Below, one piece after another: positions 24,729 through 33,190 of a DNA stretch of 64,000 nt (the stretch's first letter is position 1; each line of letters opens with the position of its first letter). This DNA comes from an uncultured Spirochaetales bacterium (GTDB lineage: Bacteria > Spirochaetota > Spirochaetia > Sphaerochaetales > Sphaerochaetaceae), in NCBI GenBank assembly GCA_949288415.1, contig CASEKE010000004.1, positions 1 to 64,000 on the forward strand. The letters run 5' to 3'. The notes beneath the pieces were generated by a model. It did no database searches and was not told the origin of the DNA. It saw only the letters and a list, made by a program, of their open reading frames with translations. A program made the position numbers and the translations under genes.

Positions 24729-25570
24729 TGGGTACCTCCCTGCAAAATGGATCCAAGCTTTCCGACATCGAACATTGTTATAGAGGAATTGTACTTGTTG
24801 AGGAAAGTATATGTATAAGTGACCTGGTCGATCACTTCCGTACCGCCAAGAAGGACCTTGAACAGATCGAAATTCTCGAGATAGGTCTTCACATCCGCAT
24901 CCTGAACAGAGTCCATATACGAGGCATAGTCCCTAGCCACGGCCTCCGGGATGGCCTTGAAGACGATGGAGACGATCATCTGCGTCGCTATGAAATCCCC
25001 GATCTTGAGACCATCCGTCCCATCCGGTATGTCCATGGCCTCCCCGAGCGTGAAAAGGCTTCCCGAGGACTCCTCATTTCCGAATATGCTCGTCAGCAGC
25101 CTGAAGAAGTCACTCATGGCCTCATAGGATTTTTCCTCCGAAGACAGGGACAAGGACAGGAGATCGCCCATCACCGCTATGTCCTTCTCGCTGTTGAGGC
25201 TCAGCAGTGCATAGACAAGCTCACGATCTACCACAGGAATCGTCTTTATCTGCACTCCAAGAGGAATCTCGTTATCGCCAATGATGCCTATGACAAGATC
25301 ATCGATATCATCTGGCGGGATTTCCAGACCAAGTTTATTGCTTAAATCGGAAATCGTATTACAAAGAAATTCCTTCAAGGTGATATCCTTGTTACCTATA
25401 TCGATTTCCGATGGCATCGCAAGATAGTTTTTTACCGTTGCGACCTTCTCTCCGGCGGTACTGTCGGCTTCCGGACTGACAAGAAGGTTGCCGTCGAAAA
25501 TCGCATTCTCGCAAGATAAAAGAGAAAACAGCAGAACGGTGACAACTGCAACTAAAGCGATCTTTTTCAT
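24725..25570 (-). CDS. Hypothetical lipoprotein
   Basis: A 281-residue lipoprotein not matched to a known family. MKKIALVAVVTVLLFSLLSCE gives a signal peptide with lipobox LLSC (Cys at residue 20). The mature part is mostly helical and acidic, with no recognised catalytic motif. The open frame continues 90 codons upstream, but the ATG at 25570 follows AAGGAG and gives the signal peptide. It is co-transcribed with the UPF0164-like barrel gene, so a periplasmic partner of that protein is a reasonable guess. Confidence 0.8.
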   Translation of the reverse strand: MKKIALVAVVTVLLFSLLSCENAIFDGNLLVSPEADSTAGEKVATVKNYLAMPSEIDIGNKDITLKEFLCNTISDLSNKLGLEIPPDDIDDLVIGIIGDNEIPLGVQIKTIPVVDRELVYALLSLNSEKDIAVMGDLLSLSLSSEEKSYEAMSDFFRLLTSIFGNEESSGSLFTLGEAMDIPDGTDGLKIGDFIATQMIVSIVFKAIPEAVARDYASYMDSVQDADVKTYLENFDLFKVLLGGTEVIDQVTYTYTFLNKYNSSITMFDVGKLGSILQGGTQ

Positions 25571-25590
25571 CAGCCCACTCCTTACAGAGT

Positions 25591-25599
25591 ATTCTACCA
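25591..25599 (-). promoter_or_regulatory. Extended -10 promoter of the lipoprotein/UPF0164-like pair
   Basis: Minus-strand TGGTAGAAT, 20 bases before the ATG. The -35 region is poor. Confidence 0.5.
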
Positions 25600-25624
25600 C
25601 AGATGCGAGGAACAAAAAGATTAT

Positions 25625-25658
25625 TTGAGCACTATTCAACAAAAACCTCAAATGAGGT
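25625..25658 (+). promoter_or_regulatory. Putative promoter and palindrome upstream of the ABC-F gene
   Basis: TTGAGC, 17 bases, TCAAAT. The -10 lies inside the perfect inverted repeat ACCTCA-AA-TGAGGT at 25645-25658, a possible operator. Confidence 0.4.
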
Positions 25659-25691
25659 ACAAGAGAAGAAGAAACATTTCCGGAGAAGACA

Positions 25692-27302
25692 TTGATAAAA
25701 CTCAGCAACATCGGCATGCATTTCGGAGGACGCACGATTCTCAGCGGTGCGGACATGCTCGTCAGAAACGGGGACAGAATCGGTCTTGTCGGCCCCAACG
25801 GAGCAGGAAAATCGACGGTATTCAAAATCATTGCAGGCATCGAGATTCCTGACGAGGGCGAGATGATTTCGGATCCAGGACTTTCGATAGGATATTTTTC
25901 TCAGGACACAGGCGAGATGAGAGGCTCGTCCGTCATCGAGACAGTGATGGGCGGTGACAAGGTCACTTACGACATAGGTCTACGTCTCAGAAAGCTCGAG
26001 GAGAGGATGGGCGATCAGGGCGATGCGATAACGGAAAGGGAAATGGACGAATACGGTCAAATCCAGACGATGTTCCTCGAACGCGACGGATATGGCCTCG
26101 AGGATAGGGCAAGGACCATACTAACGGGACTGGGAATACCTCAGGATCGTCAGGATGAGGACGTTTCGACTTTTTCCGGAGGCTGGAAGATGAGGATAGC
26201 GCTTGCCAGGATTCTTGCCGGGAATCCAGATGTGCTGCTCATGGACGAACCGACGAACCACCTCGACGTTGAATCCATCGTCTGGCTCGAACAGTGGCTG
26301 AAGAGTTTCAAAGGGGAAATAGTCATGATCTGCCATGACCGGGAATTCATGACGAAACTTTGTTCGACAACCGTCGAGGTTGCTGGCGGGAAGTTGGTAT
26401 CCTACTCTGGAAACTACGATTTCTACCTCAGGGAACGCGAGATACGAAGACGACAGATTGAAGCTACTTATGCCCGTCAGCAGGCCCAGATAGCAAAGGA
26501 CGAGGAGTTCATTTCCCGCTTCGCCGCAAGAGCTAGTCATGCGAATCTGGTACAGTCACGGATAAAGATGCTTGAAAAAATCGAGAGGATCGAGCTTCCA
26601 AAAGAGGATAGGACGATGAGCATCGCCTTTCAACCATGTCCACGAAGCGGAGAACAGGTAGTGGTGATGGACGATATCTTCAAAAGCTACAAAAACCGTA
26701 GCGTCCTCAAAGGAATCTGCGGCATTGTCAGGCGACTTGACAAGATTGCTCTTACAGGAATCAACGGAGCAGGAAAATCCACTCTGCTAAAAATCATCGC
26801 AGGAGAAATCGAACCCGATTCCGGGTCATCGACGCTCGGTTCAAGCGTAAGAATGGGATATTTCTCGCAGTATTCGTTCGAAAGCCTCGATCCGGAGCTC
26901 ACCGTATTCGAGGAGATGTGCCATCGTCTTCCCCAAGCTACGACAGGAGAGATAATGAGCATTCTCGGAGCATTTCTGTTCTCCGGAGACGACACGAAAA
27001 AGAAAATCTCCGTGCTTTCAGGAGGAGAGAAAAGCCGAGTGATGCTCGCAGCCATCCTTTCGCAACCTGTAAACTTTCTTGTGCTCGACGAGCCGACAAA
27101 CCATCTTGACATAGGATCCCGAGAGGTGCTGCTGAAAGCGTTGAACGACTTCGACGGCACGATAGTGATCGTAAGCCACGACAGATACTTTCTGAGCAGA
27201 ATGGCAAATCGGGTGTTCGAGATAGACGACGGAATGCTCGTCGTATACGAAGGGGACTACTCCTACTACCTTGAAAAAACAGGAAGAGAATACTTTCTCT
27301 AG
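25692..27302 (+). CDS. ABC-F family ATP-binding protein
   Basis: A 536-residue soluble protein with two ABC domains and no membrane segment, so it acts on ribosomes rather than in transport. The first domain has GPNGAGKST (about residue 36), FSGGWKMRIALARIL and DEPTNHLD. A charged linker follows near residues 250-310, then the second domain with GINGAGKST, LSGGEKSRVMLAAIL and DEPTNHLD. The TTG start at 25692 is chosen because family members begin with this IKLSNI segment; GGAGAAG precedes it. The next ATG (25716) would cut the first strand. Whether it is a translation factor or an antibiotic-protection type cannot be told. Confidence 0.92.
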   Translation: MIKLSNIGMHFGGRTILSGADMLVRNGDRIGLVGPNGAGKSTVFKIIAGIEIPDEGEMISDPGLSIGYFSQDTGEMRGSSVIETVMGGDKVTYDIGLRLRKLEERMGDQGDAITEREMDEYGQIQTMFLERDGYGLEDRARTILTGLGIPQDRQDEDVSTFSGGWKMRIALARILAGNPDVLLMDEPTNHLDVESIVWLEQWLKSFKGEIVMICHDREFMTKLCSTTVEVAGGKLVSYSGNYDFYLREREIRRRQIEATYARQQAQIAKDEEFISRFAARASHANLVQSRIKMLEKIERIELPKEDRTMSIAFQPCPRSGEQVVVMDDIFKSYKNRSVLKGICGIVRRLDKIALTGINGAGKSTLLKIIAGEIEPDSGSSTLGSSVRMGYFSQYSFESLDPELTVFEEMCHRLPQATTGEIMSILGAFLFSGDDTKKKISVLSGGEKSRVMLAAILSQPVNFLVLDEPTNHLDIGSREVLLKALNDFDGTIVIVSHDRYFLSRMANRVFEIDDGMLVVYEGDYSYYLEKTGREYFL

Positions 27303-27341
27303 CATGCAGACGCAAGAATGTCCTATACCGACATCGACAAA

Positions 27342-28055
27342 TCAGAGAACGATCATCCGGCCATCCTCCGAGATCTTACGCAGCACTCCGTCTACGGCCT
27401 CGTAAGCTCTCCCGTACAGAACTGTTTTTTCATCGTCCACCTTTATGTATGAACCATCCGGTATCAGCACGAATCTTCGCCCCATGCTGTCAGACAGAGT
27501 GATGTCCTCGACGATTCTCATTCCGTCCAGGACCGCGTCACGGATCGAGTCATAGTGCGGGATTATATTCACTTCAGTGATACCAAGCCCCTCCAGGAAA
27601 CGCTCGTAGGTCGGACTCGAAGCCTCCCCTTCCTCCTCAGGTTGGGCATATACGACCTTGGCCGCGTTCATGCTTCCTGCGCTTATCGCAAGCAGGACAT
27701 TGCCATATCCGGCAAGCTTCTCCTTGAGCCCGATCCTCCTGAAGAAGGCGTTCTGCGTCGGAACATGGCCGCCGGCAAGAATTGCAAGGTCGATTCCGTC
27801 AAGATCAAAAGAAAGGCCGTCAAAGCCATCCACGACACGAAGGAGCGAAAACTCGATACCGGCGTTGCGGAACGAACGCTCGATCCACCTTGCCTGTCCC
27901 AGGGAACCTTCGCTGTCCGCGGGATCCGAGGGGAAAAACATCGTCCGTATAAAATTCTTGCCCAGCGACTTCGCTATTGCGGATGCGAATCCGTTCTTCT
28001 CTTCGAGCTCCTCGCTCCAACCCTTTGTGGGACTGCTTGTCAGAAATGCCTCCAT
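27342..28055 (-). CDS. Peptidase S51 family (dipeptidase E-like) protein
   Basis: A 237-residue cytoplasmic protein with a class I glutamine-amidotransferase-like fold. LAILAGGHVPTQN is followed by the nucleophile elbow AISAGSMNAA (Ser near residue 122) and NIIPHYD with the catalytic His (about residue 165). Dipeptidase E cuts Asp-X dipeptides; cyanophycinase is a relative. Exact specificity is unknown. The start has AGGAGGAGAG directly upstream. It is convergent with the ABC-F gene. Confidence 0.87.
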   Translation of the reverse strand: MEAFLTSSPTKGWSEELEEKNGFASAIAKSLGKNFIRTMFFPSDPADSEGSLGQARWIERSFRNAGIEFSLLRVVDGFDGLSFDLDGIDLAILAGGHVPTQNAFFRRIGLKEKLAGYGNVLLAISAGSMNAAKVVYAQPEEEGEASSPTYERFLEGLGITEVNIIPHYDSIRDAVLDGMRIVEDITLSDSMGRRFVLIPDGSYIKVDDEKTVLYGRAYEAVDGVLRKISEDGRMIVL

Positions 28056-28103
28056 CTCTCCTCCTAAAGTGGAATCTACACTACCAAAGGGATCGAAAGC
28101 AAC

Positions 28104-28133
28104 AAAAAACGGGACTTCCCGCAGGAAATCCCG
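28104..28133 (-). terminator. Intrinsic terminator of the PTS operon
   Basis: Minus-strand stem CGGGATTTCC/GGAAGTCCCG (one G-U) with loop TGCG, then six T residues, 20 bases after the IICB stop. Confidence 0.93.
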
Positions 28134-28153
28134 TATTCTACAGCAGCTGACGC

Positions 28154-29587
28154 TTACTTGCAGAGTGCCTTGAACTCGTCGGCGACGAACTGTACCTTCG
28201 GTCCGATGATGACCTGGACTGCAGTCTTGCTCGGGCGGATGACACCCTTGACGCCTGCACTCTTGATCACCTTCTCGTCGACCTTGAGTCTGTCCTTGAC
28301 CTCGAGGCGGAGACGTGTGATGCAGTTGTCGATGCTCGTGACGTTTTCCTTTCCGCCGACACCCTGGAGAATGATCTTTGCGATCTCTGTGTAGTCGTTG
28401 GAAGCAAGCTCGACCTTGAGCTCATCCTCTACATCATCCTCTCTTCCAGGAGTCTTGAGGTTGAGCTTCTTGATCAGGACGTAGAATACCACGAAGTAGA
28501 TGGCACCTACGATAACGCCGATGACCAGCAGCCATGCCGGATGGAGAGCATGAGGAGCCTTGAAGGAAAGGATCCAGTCGACGAGTCCTGCGGAGAAGTT
28601 GAAGCCGGCTCTTACTGGGAGAGCTGCAACGATTCCGACAGAAAGTCCTGTGAGGATCGCATGTGCGAGATAGAGCTGCGGAGCAAGGAACATGAACGAG
28701 AACTCAAGAGGCTCCGTAACGCCGGTGAAGAAGGAGCAGAGAGCTGCAGCGAAAAGGATACCGGCAGCATTCTTCTTGTTCTTCTCCTTCGCAGTGAGAT
28801 ACATCGCATAAGCACCTGCAGGAAGACCGAACATCATGACAGGGAAGAATCCGGCCATGTACATTCCGGTCTGTCCGGTGATGCCGGTACCTGCCCAGAA
28901 GTTTCCGAGGTCGTTGATTCCTGCTACATCGAACCAGAATACGCTGTTGAGAGCATGGTGGAGTCCGACAGGGATGAGAAGTCTGTTGAAGAAGCCATAG
29001 ATTCCTGCTCCGACAGCGCCGAGACCGACGATAGCCTCGCCGAACTTGACGAGTGCACCGTAGATGAACGGCCATACGAATGTCATCGGGACACAGATGA
29101 TGAGAGTGGCGATCGCGGTGACGATTGCAACGGATCTTCTTCCGGAGAAGAAGGAAAGGAACTCAGGAAGCTGCGTCTTGTGGAATCTGTTGTAGCAGTA
29201 TGCACCGATGAGACCGGCAAAGATACCGATGAACTGGTTGTTGACCTTTGCGAAAGCCGCTGTGTCGAGCCAGGAGATGTTTGCTACGACAGTCGGGGAA
29301 ACTCCGCCGAGAATGGCCTGGAATACGAGCCAGGATACAAGTCCTGCAAGAGCGCTGGTACCCTCCTGATCCTTGGACATTCCGACTGCGACACCGATCG
29401 CGAAGAGAATTGCCATGTTGTCGATGAGGGAGCTTGCAGCCTTGATCATGAACAGTGCGACGACGCTGTTCGAGCCCCAGCCTACCGGGTCGATCCAATA
29501 ACCGATACCATAGAGAATTCCGGCGACAGGAAGACATGCAACCGGAAGCATGAGAGACTTACCGAGTCTCTGTAGAGTTTTCATCAT
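28154..29587 (-). CDS. PTS glucose/N-acetylglucosamine-type IICB component
   Basis: A 477-residue membrane permease that imports and phosphorylates its sugar. The IIC domain (residues 1-370) begins LQRLGKSLMLPVACLPVAG and has about ten membrane segments. The IIB domain (about 400-477) carries the phosphocysteine Cys422 in SIDNCITRLRLEV. The IIA domain is encoded separately upstream. The family covers glucose, N-acetylglucosamine and maltose; the NagE-like N-terminus does not settle the substrate. It is the last gene of the licT-controlled operon, with GGAGGGG before the ATG. Confidence 0.92.
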   Translation of the reverse strand: MMKTLQRLGKSLMLPVACLPVAGILYGIGYWIDPVGWGSNSVVALFMIKAASSLIDNMAILFAIGVAVGMSKDQEGTSALAGLVSWLVFQAILGGVSPTVVANISWLDTAAFAKVNNQFIGIFAGLIGAYCYNRFHKTQLPEFLSFFSGRRSVAIVTAIATLIICVPMTFVWPFIYGALVKFGEAIVGLGAVGAGIYGFFNRLLIPVGLHHALNSVFWFDVAGINDLGNFWAGTGITGQTGMYMAGFFPVMMFGLPAGAYAMYLTAKEKNKKNAAGILFAAALCSFFTGVTEPLEFSFMFLAPQLYLAHAILTGLSVGIVAALPVRAGFNFSAGLVDWILSFKAPHALHPAWLLVIGVIVGAIYFVVFYVLIKKLNLKTPGREDDVEDELKVELASNDYTEIAKIILQGVGGKENVTSIDNCITRLRLEVKDRLKVDEKVIKSAGVKGVIRPSKTAVQVIIGPKVQFVADEFKALCK

Positions 29588-29650
29588 GTGAAATACCCCT
29601 CCTAAGAATATTCAACATTCTATGAATGTATGTCTGATTCCAGAATCTCC

Positions 29651-29908
29651 TCAGAGATTCGCCTTGAAGAATGCCTCGAGCTCTGCGGCCGCGACATCTT
29701 CGTCCTCGCCCTCTACCTTGACAGTCACTGTATCGCCCTTCTTGACGACAAGCTTCATGACCGCCATGATCCTCTTCGCATCCGCACTTCCTTTTGCGGA
29801 AGAGAGAGTGACGGAGCTCTTGAAACCGGAAGCCTTCTTTACGAACTGGCCTGCCGGACGTGCGTGAATACCGAGTTCATCGGTGATTGTGTAGGTGAAT
29901 TCCTTCAT
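29651..29908 (-). CDS. ptsH: Phosphocarrier protein HPr
   Basis: An 85-residue phosphocarrier that takes phosphate from EI on His15 (GIHARPAG) and passes it to IIA. The second conserved stretch, usually KSIMGVMSL with regulatory Ser46, reads KRIMAVMKL, so residue 46 is Arg. It therefore cannot be phosphorylated there by HPr kinase. It starts 2 bases after the EI gene. GCGAGG lies 7 bases before the ATG. Confidence 0.95.
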   Translation of the reverse strand: MKEFTYTITDELGIHARPAGQFVKKASGFKSSVTLSSAKGSADAKRIMAVMKLVVKKGDTVTVKVEGEDEDVAAAELEAFFKANL

Positions 29909-29910
29909 TT

Positions 29911-31527
29911 CTATACCTCGCTTTCTATTACGTTCTTTCTAAGTGGCAATATCCTGGACGGACTCACACTGAGCTCGTCGTAGCCCATCTCCAGGAATGT
30001 ATCCGTAAGAGAAAGGTCCGCTGCAAGCTCTCCGCAGATTCCGGCCCAGATGCCGGCCTTGTGCGCATTGTCGACGATCAGCTTGAGAAGCCTGAGCACC
30101 GCAGGATGATGGGCGTCGTAGAAGTAGTCGAGCTTTGCGTTCTGCCTGTCGATCGCAAGCGTATACTGCGTCAGGTCGTTCGTTCCGACGCTGAAGAAAT
30201 CGACTTCCTTCGCAAGCTCGTCGCTGATGATGGCCGCGGCAGGCGTCTCCACCATGATTCCCAGCTCCGTATCCTCTCCTATCCTGTATCCGTCGTTTCG
30301 GAGCTCCTCCCTGATGCCGGCGCAGAACTCCTTTATCTCTTTCACTTCCTTGACGCTGATGATCATCGGGAACATCACGGAGACCGGACCGAAGGCGCTT
30401 GCTCTGTAGATCGCCCTCATCTGGGTACGGAATATATCCTTCTCGAGAAGGCAGATCCTTATGCCTCTGTAGCCGAGTGCAGGATTCTCCTCGCTGTCGA
30501 GCTTGAAGTAGTCGACCTTCTTGTCGGCCCCGATGTCCAGGGTCCGGATGACGACTCGCTTTCCTTTCATTCCCTCGACGACCGCGCGATACTTCGAGAA
30601 AAGCTCTTCCTCCGTGGGATAGTCATCCCTGCCGAGATAAAGGAATTCGGATCTGAGAAGTCCTATGCCCTCCGCATCTCCAGCGATGACGTACTTGAGG
30701 TCGTCGACATTGCCGATGTTCGCAAAAAGATTGATCTTCCTTCCTTTCTTGGACACGGACGGCTTTCCTCTGAACTGCTCCAGGCCTTCCTTGACGGCCT
30801 TGGCCTCCTTCTGCTTGGCGAGCATCCTGTTCATCGTCTCCTCGTCGGGATCGATGTAATATTCTCCGGAGAAACCATCGACGATCATCGTCCTGCCGTT
30901 GAGGGAAAGCTCTATGTCTATGTTCGTCTGGACCAGCGAAGGAAGATTCATAACGCGGGCCAGGATCGCCGTATGGGAATTGCTCGACCCCTGCCTGGTG
31001 ACGAAAGCCAATATCTTGTCCTTCTCGAGCTGTACCGTCTCGCTGGGCGTGAGGTCCTCCGCTACAAGGATTCCAGGCGTTGCCATCCTGAAAGTCGTAT
31101 CCGATCCCAGAAGGATCCTCACGAGCCTGTCCGATATGTCCCTGATATCCGTGGCGCGGGCTTTCATGTACTCGTCGTCGAGCGATGCAAAGAACGTGGC
31201 CTGGGCATCGCCGGTCTCATGCACGGCGAAAGCGGCATCGCAGCCCTGCTCTATCATCGCCTCTATCCCTTCCTGGAAATCGAGATCGTCGAGGAACATG
31301 ATCTGCACGTCGATGATTCCGGCCTGCTCCTCGCCGATGTCCTTCAGCGTCTTCTCGTAGAGTGCCTGAAGCTGCTCGTGGGCCGTTTCCTTTGCCTTGT
31401 GGAATCTTTCAAGCTCCTTCTTCTTGTCGCTTGCATTCTTCTTCAACTCGGTCTCGACCTTCCTATATACGTATATAGGACCGATCGCAACCCCGTCATA
31501 GACGGGTCTACCACTTCCCTTTATCAT
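29911..31527 (-). CDS. ptsI: PTS enzyme I (phosphoenolpyruvate-protein phosphotransferase)
   Basis: A 538-residue cytoplasmic enzyme, slightly shorter than the usual 570. It moves phosphate from PEP to HPr. The HPr-binding helical domain covers residues 25-140. The phospho-His is His185 in GSSNSHTAILARVMNLP. The PEP-binding barrel has GIGLLRSEFLYL, LDIGADK, GYRGIR and GIMVETPAAA. The start has TAGGAG upstream. It sits between the IIA and HPr genes in one transcript. Confidence 0.96.
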   Translation of the reverse strand: MIKGSGRPVYDGVAIGPIYVYRKVETELKKNASDKKKELERFHKAKETAHEQLQALYEKTLKDIGEEQAGIIDVQIMFLDDLDFQEGIEAMIEQGCDAAFAVHETGDAQATFFASLDDEYMKARATDIRDISDRLVRILLGSDTTFRMATPGILVAEDLTPSETVQLEKDKILAFVTRQGSSNSHTAILARVMNLPSLVQTNIDIELSLNGRTMIVDGFSGEYYIDPDEETMNRMLAKQKEAKAVKEGLEQFRGKPSVSKKGRKINLFANIGNVDDLKYVIAGDAEGIGLLRSEFLYLGRDDYPTEEELFSKYRAVVEGMKGKRVVIRTLDIGADKKVDYFKLDSEENPALGYRGIRICLLEKDIFRTQMRAIYRASAFGPVSVMFPMIISVKEVKEIKEFCAGIREELRNDGYRIGEDTELGIMVETPAAAIISDELAKEVDFFSVGTNDLTQYTLAIDRQNAKLDYFYDAHHPAVLRLLKLIVDNAHKAGIWAGICGELAADLSLTDTFLEMGYDELSVSPSRILPLRKNVIESEV

Positions 31528-31540
31528 CTGCGATCTCCTA

Positions 31541-32038
31541 TTACTTGGTCCTGATCTCTATTACAGTATCTCCGGGAACGACATCCTTTCCAGTGATTCC
31601 CTTGACCTCGGCATAGTCGTCCGTGTTGCAGATGACCATCGGAGTGATGATATCGAATCCCTTCTCGAGCAGAAGCGCTCTGTCGAACTCGATCAGAAGA
31701 TCGCCCTTCTTGACGGTGTCCTCGTTCTTCTTGAACGTCTTGAAACCTTCGCCCTTCAGACTGATCGTCTCCAAGCCGACATGGATGAGCACCTCGACCC
31801 CGTCCTTGCTCTTTATATTGACGGCATGTCCCGTATCGAACATGAGATCGATCGTCCCGTCGCACGGGGCATATACCTTGCCCTCCTCGGGATATATCGC
31901 CATGCCCTTTCCCATGATCTCCTCTCCGAACGTGGGATCCGAAACCTCGCTCAGAGGTACGGCCTTGCCCTTGACGTGAGCCGCAAGTGCGATCGTACCG
32001 TCATCCTTTGTCTTGAACAGCTTGTCGAATAATCCCAT
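31541..32038 (-). CDS. PTS glucose-type IIA component (Crr family)
   Basis: A 165-residue soluble protein that passes phosphate from HPr to the IICB permease. The active His86 lies in VLIHVGLETISLKGEGF. The Crr fold is recognised from MGLFDKLFK, YAPCDGTI and the second conserved His region replaced by HAVNIKSKDG. In enteric bacteria the homologue also regulates other transporters; here only its PTS role is supported. It lies 4 bases after licT, with AAAGGAG upstream. Confidence 0.94.
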   Translation of the reverse strand: MGLFDKLFKTKDDGTIALAAHVKGKAVPLSEVSDPTFGEEIMGKGMAIYPEEGKVYAPCDGTIDLMFDTGHAVNIKSKDGVEVLIHVGLETISLKGEGFKTFKKNEDTVKKGDLLIEFDRALLLEKGFDIITPMVICNTDDYAEVKGITGKDVVPGDTVIEIRTK

Positions 32039-32042
32039 TTCT

Positions 32043-32891
32043 TCATCTTCTCCTTTCTATGTACTTCTCATAGCAATATATATTCGCTTCCAGAAGCGCC
32101 CTGTCGACGCCCGAAAGCTTCCGACGGCTACCTTTGAAGAGCAACGCGGCAACCTCGTCGGCAATTTCCTTCACTCTGGGGCATGCATGCTCGATCAGAT
32201 TCGACAGCATGTCCTCGCCGTCGTCGGTATCGCCGGACTCCCCATACACCCGGAACACCAGGAACTTGAGGAAGCTGATGAGCTCCGAGCTCTTCGGATC
32301 GTCCTCGCTCGAACCGACCCCCAGCCGGGAATCTATGAGGAACAGAGTATCCCTTATCGTCCCGGTGATTCCGACCACGGATCCTATCTGGCTGGAGAAC
32401 TCCGCGTTTACTATATGGAGCGCGATCGAGCAGGCCTCGTCCTCTGGAAGAATCACACCCAGCTCCTTTCGTATCGCGGAAAGGGCGTACCTGCCAACGG
32501 AATACTCCCTCGGATAGAATATCCTGACCTCGCTCGTCAGCGCAGATCCGACATGCATTCCTTCCCTGAAGCGCGAGATCGCGAAGTTCACGTGGTCCGT
32601 AAGGGTCAGATACACACTGTCGTTGAGGCTTGTCGAGAGTATCTCCTTGGCATAGTCGATTATCCCGACGCAGACTTCGATCTGCTTTTCGGGAAGCTTC
32701 GAAAAGAGGTTCTTGATGCTGTCGTATCCGCTCTGTTCGCTGATTTCGAAAATCTTCTCCACTCTCTTCATGTCGAGTGTGGCTCCGGCCTTGAAATCGA
32801 ATCCCAGTCCGCGGCCCATCGCGATCGACTCCCTGCCATCATCTCCTATGCAGGCAACGATGTTGTTGTTGATCGTCTTTGTAACCAGCAA
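32043..32891 (-). CDS. licT: BglG/LicT family transcriptional antiterminator
   Basis: A 282-residue RNA-binding regulator. Residues 1-55 form the CAT RNA-binding domain (LVTKTINNNIVACIGDDG). PRD1 covers about 65-170, with a conserved His in TDHVNFAI. PRD2 covers about 175-280, with His in SIALHIVNAEF. These PTS-regulated domains are phosphorylated according to sugar flow. The start is TTG at 32891, with AAAAAGGAG seven bases upstream; the frame remains open to 32930, but that part overlaps the terminator T-run. The protein should bind the RAT site at 32990-33018 and keep its own operon transcribed. Confidence 0.93.
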   Translation of the reverse strand: MLVTKTINNNIVACIGDDGRESIAMGRGLGFDFKAGATLDMKRVEKIFEISEQSGYDSIKNLFSKLPEKQIEVCVGIIDYAKEILSTSLNDSVYLTLTDHVNFAISRFREGMHVGSALTSEVRIFYPREYSVGRYALSAIRKELGVILPEDEACSIALHIVNAEFSSQIGSVVGITGTIRDTLFLIDSRLGVGSSEDDPKSSELISFLKFLVFRVYGESGDTDDGEDMLSNLIEHACPRVKEIADEVAALLFKGSRRKLSGVDRALLEANIYCYEKYIERRR

Positions 32892-32919
32892 AAGAATACT
32901 CCTTTTTCCGTCCTGAAAC

Positions 32920-32995
32920 AAAAAAACCAAATTCTATAGATACTCAAATGCGGAAGAAACTCTCCCACAGTTGAAAAACTATAAAATTTGGTTTT
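32920..32995 (-). terminator. Conditional terminator in the PTS operon leader
   Basis: On the minus strand the arms AACCAAATTTTATAG and CTATAGAATTTGGTT pair across a 40-base loop and are followed by TTTTT. The left arm shares AAAACC with the antiterminator site, so the two structures exclude each other. Confidence 0.85.
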
Positions 32996-33018
32996 GCCCT
33001 CGAGTAGGTAACAATCCT
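32990..33018 (-). promoter_or_regulatory. LicT-type RNA antiterminator (RAT) site
   Basis: The 29-base minus-strand element begins AGGATTGTTACC and ends GAGGGCAAAACC. These two halves are the conserved boxes of RAT hairpins recognised by LicT/SacT/BglG proteins. It lies between the promoter and the conditional terminator. Confidence 0.9.
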
Positions 33019-33030
33019 TAACTACTGAAT

Positions 33031-33059
33031 ATTAGAACATCGAAAAACGAAGCTGTCAA
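33031..33059 (-). promoter_or_regulatory. Promoter of the PTS operon
   Basis: Minus-strand TTGACA, 17 bases, TCTAAT. Transcription would start near 33024, just before the RAT site. Confidence 0.85.
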
Positions 33060-33129
33060 ACAAATTCTTTCAAAATGCTATAAATTGTCTAAAAACCGCA
33101 ATAAAGTATCCGAAACAGGCTATCGGACG

Positions 33130-33165
33130 AAAAAAAATGGCCGCCGGAAAACCGATTCCGACGGC
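33130..33165 (-). terminator. Intrinsic terminator of nhaC
   Basis: Minus-strand 10-bp stem GCCGTCGGAA/TTCCGGCGGC (one G-U) followed by CA and eight T residues. Confidence 0.92.
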
Positions 33166-33190
33166 ACGAGTACGATAGCGGAAATCCCTC

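Noticed and set aside
32892-32930. Longer LicT start at the TTG at 32930
   Set aside because: The codons lie in the terminator T-run and A-rich leader; the TTG at 32891 has a proper ribosome site and the family N-terminus.
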